DNA of 64,000 nt, taken from positions 4,658,501 to 4,722,500 of the forward strand of contig NZ_AP024745.1 in the NCBI RefSeq assembly GCF_019704555.1, in the 5' to 3' direction. The notes under the pieces are model-generated. The model was not told where the DNA came from and did not search any database. It worked only from the letters and a program-made list of their open reading frames with translations. Made by a program: the position numbers and the translations under genes. Below are positions 8,707 through 17,146 of the stretch, piece after piece (position 1 is the stretch's first letter; each line of letters opens with the position of its first letter). The DNA is from Actinoplanes sp. L3-i22. GTDB lineage: Bacteria; Actinomycetota; Actinomycetes; Mycobacteriales; Micromonosporaceae.

Positions 8707-9590
8707 ATTTCGAAGAGCCAGACCGGGGTACGCCCGCGGCCCTGCTCGTCGAAGTGCACATGGGCCAGTCGCAGCAGGTGGTGCAGCAGCGGGTCGGCGT
8801 CCGCGGGTGGGGCGGTCCACTCGATCGCCCCGCGCACCGCGATCTCGGTGACGCCGGTCGAGCGCAGGTGCTGTGCGGTGCTCGGGTTGGCCACCGCGAT
8901 GCGGGCGGTGCCGCCGGGCCGCAGCACCCGCCGCACCTCGGCCAGCCCGGACGTGCCGCCGCGCTCCTCGGAGACCTGGTAGGCGCCGTGCGAGACGACC
9001 AGGTCGACCGAGCAGTCCGGTAACGGCAGCCGGTCGAAGCCACCCTCGTGCAGGACCGCGCCGGGCACCTTCGTGGCGGCGATCGCGAGCAGCGGGCGGC
9101 ACGGGTCGACCCCGTACAGCCGCGCGGCGTGCCCGTCGAGGTGCGCCAGGACCCGGCCACCGCCGGTGCCCACGTCCAGCACGGTCCGGTCGTGGACGCC
9201 GGTGACCGGGAACAGCTCGGCCAGCGGCGGCTGCTGCCGGGCCGAGAACTGCTCGTAGACCTCCGGGCGGCCGTGGTAGGCCATCTCCCAGAAGTAGACG
9301 GTGGCCACGGTCAGTTGCGCCTGCCGGATCTGGGCCCGGTCGACGTCCTCGGCGCCGTGCTCGCGCACGGCCGTGGTCAGCTCCGGTGCGGCGTGGCCGA
9401 GCACGTGCTCGGCGACCTCCGGTGCGGCCCCGCGCAGTGCCCGGGCCAGCACCCGCGGCGAGATGCCCTGCGCCTGCGGGCGGAAGTACCGGGCGAGGTA
9501 TTCCGGGCTCAGATGCCGCAGGTCGTCGATCCAGAGCAGGCTGCGGCCGGGGAGCGCCGGAAGGTCGACGGCCTGCCAGAGCGGCGTCAC
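8691..9590 (-). CDS. SAM-dependent methyltransferase with N-terminal extension
   Basis: 299 residues. The C-terminal two thirds is a class I Rossmann methyltransferase: motif I VLDVGTGGGRVL, the acidic residue in LYGVDP, motif IV DLVVSHGAYQ and the LRPGGTARIAVANP strand. A helical N-terminal part of about 110 residues (PEYLARYFRPQAQGISPRVLARAL) may position the substrate. The GTG start at 9590 overlaps the TGA of the upstream oxygenase-like gene (GTGA), so it is the third gene of a coupled three-gene leftward operon. The acceptor is unknown. Confidence 0.82.
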   Translation of the reverse strand: MTPLWQAVDLPALPGRSLLWIDDLRHLSPEYLARYFRPQAQGISPRVLARALRGAAPEVAEHVLGHAAPELTTAVREHGAEDVDRAQIRQAQLTVATVYFWEMAYHGRPEVYEQFSARQQPPLAELFPVTGVHDRTVLDVGTGGGRVLAHLDGHAARLYGVDPCRPLLAIAATKVPGAVLHEGGFDRLPLPDCSVDLVVSHGAYQVSEERGGTSGLAEVRRVLRPGGTARIAVANPSTAQHLRSTGVTEIAVRGAIEWTAPPADADPLLHHLLRLAHVHFDEQGRGRTPVWLFEIVRPA

Positions 9591-10264
9591 GCGTAGAACC
9601 AGAAATGTACGAGGTCGACCGGGACCGCGCTGGTGCGCCGCGCCACCGCCTCGCGCCACCGGCCCCGCAGGTCGAACCAGGAGAACGAGTTGCGGGTCAA
9701 CGGTATGCGGCGCGGGGTGTTGTCGTGGCCGTACAGCGTCAGCAGCAGGTCCTCGCCGGGATCGGCGGTCAGCGGCAGGTGTGCGGTGAGCACCCGGTCC
9801 AGCCGGTTCTGGTGGTGGTCGCCGATGAAGTCGCCGGGGCCGAACCGGCGCAGCACGCACCGGATCTTGCCCAGGTCGTAGCCGGTTCCGGCGCGGGCGA
9901 ACTCCAGCAGCGCGGCCATCTCGGCGAGGTCGAACGGGCAGCTCGCGTCGAGCCGGGTCTGCCCCGGCCGGTAGGACCAGAACCGGCTGCTGGCGAAGCG
10001 GTAGTAGTGCTGCGCCTCCGGGGCCGCCTCGTACTCGGCGCGGGTCACGTGCCGGCCGCGGGTCTCGGCCCAGCCCTCGTCGTCGTCCGGGGTCAGCCCG
10101 TACTCCACGGCGTAGTCGTCGTGGCGGGCGGCGTGCGCGGCGAGCCGGTCGATCCGCTCCGCGGTCAGGAAGTCGTCGAGCACCACCAGCAGCCGGTCGT
10201 CGTCCAGGAACCTGCGACGGGTCTCGGGCAGGGCCGCGAAGTGCCGCTCGGCGACCAGGGTCAC
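9587..10264 (-). CDS. 2OG-Fe(II)-oxygenase-like protein with degenerate metal site
   Basis: 225 residues. The overall pattern follows prolyl-4-hydroxylase-like proteins: a GDFIGDHHQNRL strand where HxD is expected, then an LTAHLPLTADPGEDLLL strand and an IPLTRNSFSWFDLRG strand. The expected HxD reads HHQN and no clear distal His is evident near the end (VHFWFYA), so it may not bind iron in the usual way. The GTG start overlaps the stop of the PhyH gene at 10261, and its own stop overlaps the methyltransferase start. It could be a non-catalytic partner of the PhyH protein. Family assignment is moderate and function is unknown. Confidence 0.55.
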   Translation of the reverse strand: MTLVAERHFAALPETRRRFLDDDRLLVVLDDFLTAERIDRLAAHAARHDDYAVEYGLTPDDDEGWAETRGRHVTRAEYEAAPEAQHYYRFASSRFWSYRPGQTRLDASCPFDLAEMAALLEFARAGTGYDLGKIRCVLRRFGPGDFIGDHHQNRLDRVLTAHLPLTADPGEDLLLTLYGHDNTPRRIPLTRNSFSWFDLRGRWREAVARRTSAVPVDLVHFWFYA

Positions 10265-11058
10265 GGCCACAGACCGGAGTAGCTGCTGCCCCGGGCCACC
10301 CGGCGGCGGCGGCCCTCGTCGAGCCGACCGGCCCGGTGGATGGTGTCGGTGGTGAAGACGATCATCGAGCCGGCCGGCGCGTGCACCTTGACGCTGTGTG
10401 TCGCCAGGAACGGCTTGAAGTGCCCGAAGAGCGTGTAGAACAGGTCGTCGGAAAAATCTTCGAAGACCCTGATGTGTACGGCGTTGAAGTCGCCCGTGCG
10501 CAGCCACTCGCTCACCCGGATCTGCGCGCCCTGGTGCTGGGTGCCCGGAATGATCTCGAAGGCGCCGTTGCCGGCGTCGACGTCGTCGAGGTAGATCAGG
10601 AACTTCAGCGAGCGGATCTCGTCGAAGTGGTACGAGATGACCTCTTTGCCGGCCAGGTGATCGTCGGTCAGGATGACGTGCCGGTTCAGCGTCGACGGCC
10701 GCCCCAGGTACGCGTCGGTCACCGACCGCATGAACGGGTCGTTGAAGACGTCGTGCGCCACCGGCAGACCGGCACGCAGTTCGGCGTTGCCGTACTTGAG
10801 GTGCGTGCCGGTGGTGGTCCGGCCGTAGTGGCGGGACAGGTCCTTGCCGGTGTCGGTCAGCTCGTCGGGCTCCGACTGCGCCGCGGCGAACGAGGCCTCG
10901 AACTCCGCGGCGAGCGCCGCGGTCCGGGTCGGATCGAGCCAGCCGGGCAGCACGGCGACACCGTGCTCGGTCAGCCTCCGCACCACCGGATCCACCTCGG
11001 ACCCGGAGACCCGCAGGTCGTCGATGGTCACCCGCGAGCTTGCCGTCGTGGCGCTCAT
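10261..11058 (-). CDS. PhyH-family Fe(II)/2OG dioxygenase
   Basis: 265 residues. Phytanoyl-CoA dioxygenase family: HxD is His144-Phe-Asp146 (SYHFDEIRSLKFLIYLDDV), the distal His is His241 in TDTIHRAGRL, and an Arg follows at about 251 for 2-oxoglutarate. The GNGAFEIIPGTQHQG turn is also typical. It should catalyse hydroxylation or a related oxidation of the cluster intermediate. ATG at 11058 is preceded by a GGGGTGG ribosome site. It is first in a leftward operon with the degenerate oxygenase and the methyltransferase, divergent from the second small-peptide operon. Confidence 0.85.
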   Translation of the reverse strand: MSATTASSRVTIDDLRVSGSEVDPVVRRLTEHGVAVLPGWLDPTRTAALAAEFEASFAAAQSEPDELTDTGKDLSRHYGRTTTGTHLKYGNAELRAGLPVAHDVFNDPFMRSVTDAYLGRPSTLNRHVILTDDHLAGKEVISYHFDEIRSLKFLIYLDDVDAGNGAFEIIPGTQHQGAQIRVSEWLRTGDFNAVHIRVFEDFSDDLFYTLFGHFKPFLATHSVKVHAPAGSMIVFTTDTIHRAGRLDEGRRRRVARGSSYSGLWP

Positions 11059-11107
11059 ACCACCCCTATGAACAGCAGTTTCCCCGCATTCCAGCGAGCC
11101 TTTCCCA

Positions 11108-11135
11108 AAATTAACACACATTGATCAGCATGCAA
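11108..11135 (-). promoter_or_regulatory. Candidate promoter of the PhyH operon
   Basis: Read on the minus strand: TTGCAT (-35), a 16-base spacer and TAATTT (-10), about 50 bases before the ATG at 11058. It lies in a short AT-rich patch that stands out in this region. Confidence 0.45.
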
Positions 11136-11169
11136 GATCCCGTTCCATCCTGTGAATGCGGACAAGTCG

Positions 11170-11198
11170 TTGATGGATGGTGGGCGCGCTGCTACCTT
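11170..11198 (+). promoter_or_regulatory. Promoter of the second small-peptide operon
   Basis: TTGATG (11170-11175), an exact 17-base spacer and TACCTT (11193-11198), giving a leader of about 40 bases before the ATG at 11246. The PhyH promoter lies back to back with it. Confidence 0.6.
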
Positions 11199-11245
11199 GG
11201 CTCAAGGCTGTGATCACGGCCTATGTCCGAACAGAGGAGAGCGGT

Positions 11246-11419
11246 ATGAAGACCGAACTGGACGTCGACGCCGAGCTGCTGCTCGAGGCGCTCAACGACG
11301 CCGACAAGGCCCAGGCCCTGATGGCCGAGCGGGGCTGGACCGAGGAGGACCTGGTGGCGCGCGCCGAGGCCCTCAACAAGTCCCTGGTCGAGTCGATGGC
11401 GTCGGTAAACGTCGTCTGA
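11246..11419 (+). CDS. 57-residue helical peptide, paralogue of the one at 6119
   Basis: A small acidic helical protein (net negative, no Cys) with a strong GAGGAGA ribosome site. It aligns without gaps to the 58-residue peptide at 6119: shared positions are the LL pair at 12-13, Leu16, Ala19, Gln23, Leu25, Glu28, Thr-Glu-x-Asp at 32-35, Ala38, Ala40, Leu43, Leu47 and Glu49. The tail differs (ASVNVV against DARGGR). It opens the operon that continues with a cupin, two radical SAM enzymes and an aldo/keto reductase, a position typical of RiPP precursors. There is no obvious core motif, double-Gly leader or Nif11 signature, so precursor status is a hypothesis. Confidence 0.68.
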   Translation: MKTELDVDAELLLEALNDADKAQALMAERGWTEEDLVARAEALNKSLVESMASVNVV

Positions 11420-11462
11420 CCTGCACAAATCTAGGTTAGTTGACACGGGGAGGGGTGGGCAC

Positions 11463-12125
11463 ATGCTGCGGATGACTTCCCTGACGGAAGTGATCACGGT
11501 GTTGCGCGATGCCGGCGACAACGACTTCCGGGCCAGGTGTGTGGAAGCGCTGTCTGCCCCGATCGACTGGGCGGCCGCAGTGCGTGACCACCTCGCCGCC
11601 GTCACCGACGATTCATTCGCGGACGGCACCAAAAAGATTTTCGTCGAGGGCGTCGAGCCCAAGACCCTGCTTCTGCACGACGAGCCGGACAAATTCCGGA
11701 TCGTTCTCAACCATTTCGACAAAGCGAGTTTCCTCGCCCATCAGCGCGAGGGACGGATCACGCCGCACTATCACCATTTCGATTTCGCGACCCGGGTCAT
11801 CGGTGGCAGCTATCACCATTTGCTCTTCGACAACGACGGCGATCTGGCCGCCCCCCGGCTCTCGCTGCGGCACCGCACCAAGGACGACGCCGGGCACGTG
11901 TACGTGCTGCCCTGGGACGAGTTCCACTGCGTGCTCGCGCCCGAACCGCAGACGATGTCACTGCAGATCCGTAGCCCGGCCCGATGCCGTCCGAATCGGC
12001 GCCCGCTGCGGACAACCACCCGGGACCTGTTGGTCGCACGGGACACCGCACTGGACGCACTGGACGATCTGCCGAGCACCGCCGAGAACGGCCGGGTGCC
12101 CGATTTCGCCCGATGCTGGCTGTGA
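11463..12125 (+). CDS. Cupin-fold protein, possible metal-dependent oxygenase
   Basis: 220 residues. A cupin-like metal site is suggested by ITPHYHHFDFATRVIGGSYHH, in which several His residues occur, followed by a second strand with WDEFHCVLAPEP. The size and motif spacing recall cysteine-dioxygenase-type or anti-sigma-type cupins, but I cannot assign a subfamily. The ATG at 11463 follows a very strong GGGAGGGGT ribosome site; an ATG at 11472 is an alternative. It lies 43 bases after the small peptide and 39 bases before the radical SAM gene, clearly in the same operon. Confidence 0.65.
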   Translation: MLRMTSLTEVITVLRDAGDNDFRARCVEALSAPIDWAAAVRDHLAAVTDDSFADGTKKIFVEGVEPKTLLLHDEPDKFRIVLNHFDKASFLAHQREGRITPHYHHFDFATRVIGGSYHHLLFDNDGDLAAPRLSLRHRTKDDAGHVYVLPWDEFHCVLAPEPQTMSLQIRSPARCRPNRRPLRTTTRDLLVARDTALDALDDLPSTAENGRVPDFARCWL

Positions 12126-12164
12126 TTCGGCCCGCTTTCCGACTTTGTGTACGGGGGACAATTC

Positions 12165-14360
12165 GTGACGTCCAGCGTGGAAATTGCTCAACCTGTCGTA
12201 CCGGGTAGCGATCCGGAGATCCGCTCACGGCACGCTTTCCGTCGTTATGCGGGCGAGGTGCTCGGCCTGATCGCCGGGGACGCCACGCTGACCGTGGACG
12301 GCCGGGACGTGCATCCGACCGGATTCCGGCTGCGCTCGCACACCGGCGACCGGGAGGTGGACCCGATCCTCGCGCGGCACCCCGCCGGCGGGCTGCTGCA
12401 GGCGCAGGTCGCCGCACTGACTGCCGCGACCTTCCCACAGGTCGACGGCGAGATGCGGCCCTCCGCGCGGTGGACCGCGACGGACGGCGCCCACGGCGAC
12501 TGGGCGGTGCCGGCCGCGCCCCGCCCGGCCGACTTCGCGTTCGGCTATCCGATCCCGCCGGCGCCACCGGTGAGCGCCGACCGGCCCGGCCTGCACGCCG
12601 CCGTGCTCGGCGTCCTGCTCGACGTCGTCGAACTGCTGGACGGCGCGAGCGTGCTGCCGGTCGACGGGGTCCGGGCCGGCGACCGGCACGAGCCGCTGCC
12701 GGCGGTCGAACCGGAGACCCACCCCGATCTGGGCGGGCGCCTGGAGCTGCCGGGTGGAAAGCTTCAACCGCTGCACACGGTGGCCGCCACCGAGCCGAGC
12801 ATCGTGGCGCTGGCCCGGCACTGGAGCATCGTGGCCGCGCTGCTGGTGGTGGCGCCGGACCCGATGCGCCTGCCGCTGGCCGACGCGCCGGCGCCGGGCC
12901 GGCTGACCGGTTTCGTGCTGCGCGACCTGTCCGAGTGGCAGGTCGAGGCGGAATGCCACCCGTCGGAGATCTACGAGTACCTGGCCCGGGTCTGCAACGT
13001 CGCCTGCCAGTTCTGCTACCTGTTCGGCAACCCCGACGACCTCGCGGTCGCCCGGGGCAAGAAGGTCATCGCCGCCGACGAGATGGACACCCGGCTGCGG
13101 TACTTCGACCCGGAGGGCAGCCGGACCCTGTTCAAGTCGCAGTGGGAGATCAACGAGTTCCTGGTCGATCCCAAGCTGCCGCAGGTGCTGCGCGCCCTGC
13201 GGGCGGTCAGCGATCGCGAGTTCTACTTCATCACCAACGGCAGCCCGCTGCTGCCGCGGGTCATCGACCTGCTCGACGAGGTCCGCCCGGTCACGCTGGT
13301 GATCTCCACGAACACGGTCGACGCACCGCTGCGGCAGCAGGTGATGAACGAACGCCGTACCCAGACCGAGACCGCCCTGACCTGTCTGCAACAGCTCTCC
13401 GAGCGGCGGATCCCGTTCGGCCTGAGTTTCGTGGCGACCCCCGAGCTGCCGATCGAGCGGCTGGCCGAGGCGCTCGACAAGATCGAGCCGCTGCGGCCGG
13501 CGATGGTCCGGGTCAACCTGCCGGGCTTCACCCGCAGCCATCCGTACGCGTTGCCGTTCGACATCACGCAGGCCTGGGAACGTTCCGCGCGCGACATCGC
13601 CGACCTGCGCAAGCGGTACCGCACGCCGATCGTGATCATCCCGAGCGCCTTCGAGGCGAACACCCTCTTCGACGATCCGCACGAGCCGCGGATCGCCGGC
13701 ACCGTGCCCGGCTCGCCCGCCGCGGCCGCCGGGTTCGAGCCCGGCGACGTGGTGGAGAAGATCGGCATGTTCACCATCTCGTCGCGCGCCCAGATCCAGT
13801 CGCTGATCATGACGTTGCGCCGGCCGTCCCGGATCGTGGTCCGCCGCGGCGACCAGCGGCTGGAGCTGACCCTCGACCCGGACGCGCCGACCGAGTACCC
13901 GTACACCGGCCACCTGATCGGCAAGTACGTGGTGCCCTACGGGGTGGTCGTCGCGCCGTCGCTGAGCATGGGCGACGCCCGGGGGATCGAGGCCGCCGTC
14001 GCCGCCACCGGGGCACGCCGGCCCTGGCTGCTCACCTCACCGCTGATGGAGGTGCAGGCCCGCAGCTTCATCGCGCGGTGGTTGCCCGCCCTCGCCGGCG
14101 ACCTGCACTACACCGTCGTGGCCAACGAGTACCTGGGCGGCAACATCCAGGTCCTCGACATGGCGACGGTCGGCGACATGCACCGGGCGATCCGTGCCGA
14201 CATCGACCGCAGCGGCACCCGGCCGGACCTGATCCTGCTGCCGGGCACCGGCTTCAACCAGGAGGGCCGCGACATCGCCGGCCGGCACTGGGGCGACCTC
14301 GAGCGGGCGCTGCGGGTGCCGGTCCGCCTGCTGGACGTGACCACCCAGTTCCTTTTCTAG
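12165..14360 (+). CDS. Radical SAM protein with internal PDZ domain
   Basis: 731 residues. N-terminal region of about 260 residues without a recognised fold. Then a radical SAM core with Cys277-x3-Cys281-x2-Cys284 (CNVACQFCYLFG), which would bind the 4Fe-4S cluster that cleaves S-adenosylmethionine. A PDZ domain follows at about 505-570 (GTVPGSPAAAAGFEPGDVVEKIG). The C-terminal region of about 165 residues resembles the DUF512-type tail found with some radical SAM/PDZ proteins. PDZ domains bind C-termini, so this enzyme could hold a peptide tail, which is interesting beside two small peptides. The GTG at 12165 was chosen for its GGGGGA ribosome site; GTG 12147 is in frame upstream. Confidence 0.82.
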   Translation: MTSSVEIAQPVVPGSDPEIRSRHAFRRYAGEVLGLIAGDATLTVDGRDVHPTGFRLRSHTGDREVDPILARHPAGGLLQAQVAALTAATFPQVDGEMRPSARWTATDGAHGDWAVPAAPRPADFAFGYPIPPAPPVSADRPGLHAAVLGVLLDVVELLDGASVLPVDGVRAGDRHEPLPAVEPETHPDLGGRLELPGGKLQPLHTVAATEPSIVALARHWSIVAALLVVAPDPMRLPLADAPAPGRLTGFVLRDLSEWQVEAECHPSEIYEYLARVCNVACQFCYLFGNPDDLAVARGKKVIAADEMDTRLRYFDPEGSRTLFKSQWEINEFLVDPKLPQVLRALRAVSDREFYFITNGSPLLPRVIDLLDEVRPVTLVISTNTVDAPLRQQVMNERRTQTETALTCLQQLSERRIPFGLSFVATPELPIERLAEALDKIEPLRPAMVRVNLPGFTRSHPYALPFDITQAWERSARDIADLRKRYRTPIVIIPSAFEANTLFDDPHEPRIAGTVPGSPAAAAGFEPGDVVEKIGMFTISSRAQIQSLIMTLRRPSRIVVRRGDQRLELTLDPDAPTEYPYTGHLIGKYVVPYGVVVAPSLSMGDARGIEAAVAATGARRPWLLTSPLMEVQARSFIARWLPALAGDLHYTVVANEYLGGNIQVLDMATVGDMHRAIRADIDRSGTRPDLILLPGTGFNQEGRDIAGRHWGDLERALRVPVRLLDVTTQFLF

Positions 14361-14376
14361 AGGGGAGGCTGAATCC

Positions 14377-16011
14377 ATGTCCCTGACGGTTGCCCTGATT
14401 CGTCCGCCGGTGAATGTCCTGCACAAGTTCTCCAAGCCGGTGGAATGCCTGGCCCTCGGCTATCTCGGCGCGGCGGTGCGCCACGCGGGACACGAGGCGG
14501 TGCTGCTCGACGGGATGATGCACGACTGGTCGGTCCAGGAGTCCGCCGACCGGATCCTCGCCACCGACCCGGACATCGTCGGCTTCACCGTGGTGCTCAA
14601 CCATCTGCCGCCGCAGGTCGAGCAGATCGCCCTGCTGCTGCGCGAGGCCGGGTTCACCGGCCCGGTACTGGTCGGCGGCCACGCGGTGTCGTTCTTCCCG
14701 GAGCGGGTGCTCGCCGCGACCCGGGCGGTCGACGGGGTCGTCTGCGGCGAGGGCGAGGTGCCGATGCAGGACGTGGTCGTGGCCGTCGCCGCCGGCCGCC
14801 GCTGGCAGGAGGCCCCGGGCGTGGTCTCCCGCGACGGCGACGGGTTCCGCCGCAACGGCGTACGGCGCCTGGCCGATCTTGAATTGCTGGCCCATCCGGC
14901 GCGGGACCTGACCGCGGACATCATCGACAACGACGGCCTGGCGGCGATGGCGACCAGCCGTGGCTGCTACGCCCGGTGCACGTTCTGCAGCATCCCGCGC
15001 TTCTACGGCCTGGAGCGCGGCGGCAAGGGCCTGGCCTCCGGGGACTGGCTCGGCCGCGACCCGGCCGGGATGGTCGCCGAGGTGCTCGACCTGCACGAGC
15101 GTTTCGGGCTGCTCGAACTGCTCATCGTCGACGACGAGTTCTTCGGCGGCCACGCGGCGGGGCTGGAGCGCGCGCTGCGGTTCGCCGACCTGCTGGCCGA
15201 CGCCGGCTCCCCGGTCGGGCTGGCGATGTCGTTCCGGGCCGAGAACGCCGACCCCGAGGTGCTGTCCCGGCTGTACGCGGGCGGCCTGCGGCACTGCTTC
15301 ATCGGCCTGGAGTCCGGCCTGGACAGCGACCTCAAGCTCTACGGCAAGGCGCACTCCGCCCAGCAGAACAGCCGTGCCGTGCAGGTGGTCAAGGAACTGG
15401 GCATGTCCTTCCAGCCCGGTTTCATGATGTTCAACTACGACTCCACGGTCGACCAGCTACGCCGCAACATGGACTTCCTGCGCGAGATCGGCGAGTGCAA
15501 GCCGGTCACCGTGAACAGCGCGGTCGATCCGCACTTCGGCACGCCACTGCTGCGGGTGATGAAGCGGGAGAACGTGGTGACCGATCACGGCACCTCGATG
15601 ACCATGCGCTTCAAGGACCCGCGGGTCGCGGTGGCCAAGGACATCGCGCAGGAGGCGGCGACCGGATTCCAGGAGTTCATGAACGTCATCGCCGGTGTCC
15701 AGTCGGCCATCACCTACGAGTGGCGCCGCCCGATGCCGCACCGCACCCCCGAGGTGCGCCGGGTCGTCGACACCTTCGAGAACCGGGTGAACGACAGCTT
15801 CGTGGCGATCGTCGAACAGGCCCTGCAGCAGCTGGCCGGCCCGGCCGATCCGGCCGAGGTGGTCCTGTCCGCCCGCGAGCACCTGGCCAAGGTGCACGGG
15901 CAGCTCTCGGTGGCCCGCTCGCTGCTGATGCTCTTCCTGCAGCAGAAGGAGGGCGGCGTCGCCTATCAGACCCAGCGGGACCTGATGGCGGCCCGGCTTG
16001 CCTCCGCCTGA
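14377..16011 (+). CDS. Cobalamin-binding-type radical SAM enzyme
   Basis: 544 residues. The N-terminus (about 1-150) is a B12-binding-like Rossmann domain (PPVNVLHKFSKPVECLALGYL, VGGHAVSFFPERVL, VDGVVCGEGEVPM), although the classical DxHxxG cobalamin motif is not evident. The radical SAM core has Cys197-x3-Cys201-x2-Cys204 (GCYARCTFCS). B12-type radical SAM proteins perform methylations, ring contractions or other difficult C-H chemistry. The gene starts 17 bases after the PDZ radical SAM gene with a GAGGGGAGG ribosome site and ends overlapping the aldo/keto reductase gene. The substrate is unknown. Confidence 0.82.
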   Translation: MSLTVALIRPPVNVLHKFSKPVECLALGYLGAAVRHAGHEAVLLDGMMHDWSVQESADRILATDPDIVGFTVVLNHLPPQVEQIALLLREAGFTGPVLVGGHAVSFFPERVLAATRAVDGVVCGEGEVPMQDVVVAVAAGRRWQEAPGVVSRDGDGFRRNGVRRLADLELLAHPARDLTADIIDNDGLAAMATSRGCYARCTFCSIPRFYGLERGGKGLASGDWLGRDPAGMVAEVLDLHERFGLLELLIVDDEFFGGHAAGLERALRFADLLADAGSPVGLAMSFRAENADPEVLSRLYAGGLRHCFIGLESGLDSDLKLYGKAHSAQQNSRAVQVVKELGMSFQPGFMMFNYDSTVDQLRRNMDFLREIGECKPVTVNSAVDPHFGTPLLRVMKRENVVTDHGTSMTMRFKDPRVAVAKDIAQEAATGFQEFMNVIAGVQSAITYEWRRPMPHRTPEVRRVVDTFENRVNDSFVAIVEQALQQLAGPADPAEVVLSAREHLAKVHGQLSVARSLLMLFLQQKEGGVAYQTQRDLMAARLASA

Positions 16012-16933
16012 CGGCCCGCGCCCCTGGGCGGACCGGGTGGTGCTGGGCACGTGGGGCCTCAGCGGTCCGGTACCGACGGCGGCCGGGCCGGGCGGCTATC
16101 CCGGCCTGCGAGCTGCCGAGACGGACGCGGTGCTCGACGCGGCCTGGGCGGCCGGGGTCCGCTGGATCGACACCGCCGGGGCGTACGGCGCGGGCGAGGG
16201 CCTGCGCCGGGTCGCGGACTGGGAGCGCCGGCGCGCCCGGCGATGGCGCGTGGTGGTCAAGCCCGGCCGGCCGGGCGGTGCCGACGGCCCGCGCAGCGAA
16301 CTCGACCCGGACGGCATCCGTGCCGAGCTCGCCGGGCAGCCGGTGCACGCGCCGGCGGCCGTGCTGATCAAGGACCCGCCGGAGGCCGCCATCCGCGACG
16401 GCACGGTACGGCGGCTGCTCGGCACGCTGCGGGCCGACGGGCACCGGCTGGTCGGCGTGGCCACCCACCGGCTGGACCTGGTCGCCGAACTCGGCGAACC
16501 CCCGCCCGGCGGGGGTGTGCTGCAACTGGAGTTCAATCTGCTCAACCGGGTGACCGCGGTCCCCGCCGCCCGGCTGGCCGCCGCCGCGGGCTGGGCGGTC
16601 TGGGGCATGCAGCCGCTGGCGTACGGCTTCCTCGGCGGACGGCACGGCGCGGGCACCACCTTCGCCGCCGACGACTGGCGGGTGCGGATTCCGCCGGCCG
16701 CCCGGGCGGCGTTCGAGGCCGGCGCCCGCAGCCTGGGCTCATGGCTGCCGCCCGGCGCCCGGCGACACCCACTGGCCGAGGCCGCCCTGGCCTGGTGCCT
16801 CGCCCATCCGGCGCTGTCGCGCACCGTGGTCGGTCCCCGGTCGGCCGAGCAGCTCGGTTCCCTGGACGGGGCCTGGGAACTGGCCACCGACCCGGACTTC
16901 GCACGACTCACCGCGCTGCAGCCGGCCGTCTAG
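15998..16933 (+). CDS. Aldo/keto reductase family protein
   Basis: 311 residues. TIM-barrel reductase features: VVLGTWGLSG at the first strand, WIDTAGAYGAGEGLRR with the catalytic Asp and Tyr, VVVKPGR with the Lys, and VVGPRSAEQLGSL near the cofactor site. The fourth catalytic residue, normally His in the following strand, reads Lys (AVLIKDPP), so activity may be altered. NADPH-dependent carbonyl reduction is the family role. The TTG at 15998 overlaps the end of the radical SAM gene; GTG 16036 is an alternative start. It is the last gene of the 11246-16933 operon. Confidence 0.78.
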   Translation: MPPPDGPRPWADRVVLGTWGLSGPVPTAAGPGGYPGLRAAETDAVLDAAWAAGVRWIDTAGAYGAGEGLRRVADWERRRARRWRVVVKPGRPGGADGPRSELDPDGIRAELAGQPVHAPAAVLIKDPPEAAIRDGTVRRLLGTLRADGHRLVGVATHRLDLVAELGEPPPGGGVLQLEFNLLNRVTAVPAARLAAAAGWAVWGMQPLAYGFLGGRHGAGTTFAADDWRVRIPPAARAAFEAGARSLGSWLPPGARRHPLAEAALAWCLAHPALSRTVVGPRSAEQLGSLDGAWELATDPDFARLTALQPAV

Positions 16934-17146
16934 TGGTCTCTCCCTGCCGCTACGCCGGCCAAGTAGATCCCGGCGGGGACGGTAGATCTGTCGCCGGATA
17001 TCGACTGTCAACGTGTGATGCCAGGACGTCCCAGGTGGTGCGTGGAAACGCTGCGCAGTCAGCACCGCGGGCGCATAACTGCCCAGGCGAAGCTCGTCCG
17101 CAGCGCTTCGACCAGGGTGTTCTTCGCGTGTGCGCGAAGACTCCGA

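Noticed and set aside
11440..11445. Perfect TTGACA before the cupin gene
   Set aside because: No -10 box follows at 16-18 bases. The sequence there is already inside the cupin coding region.
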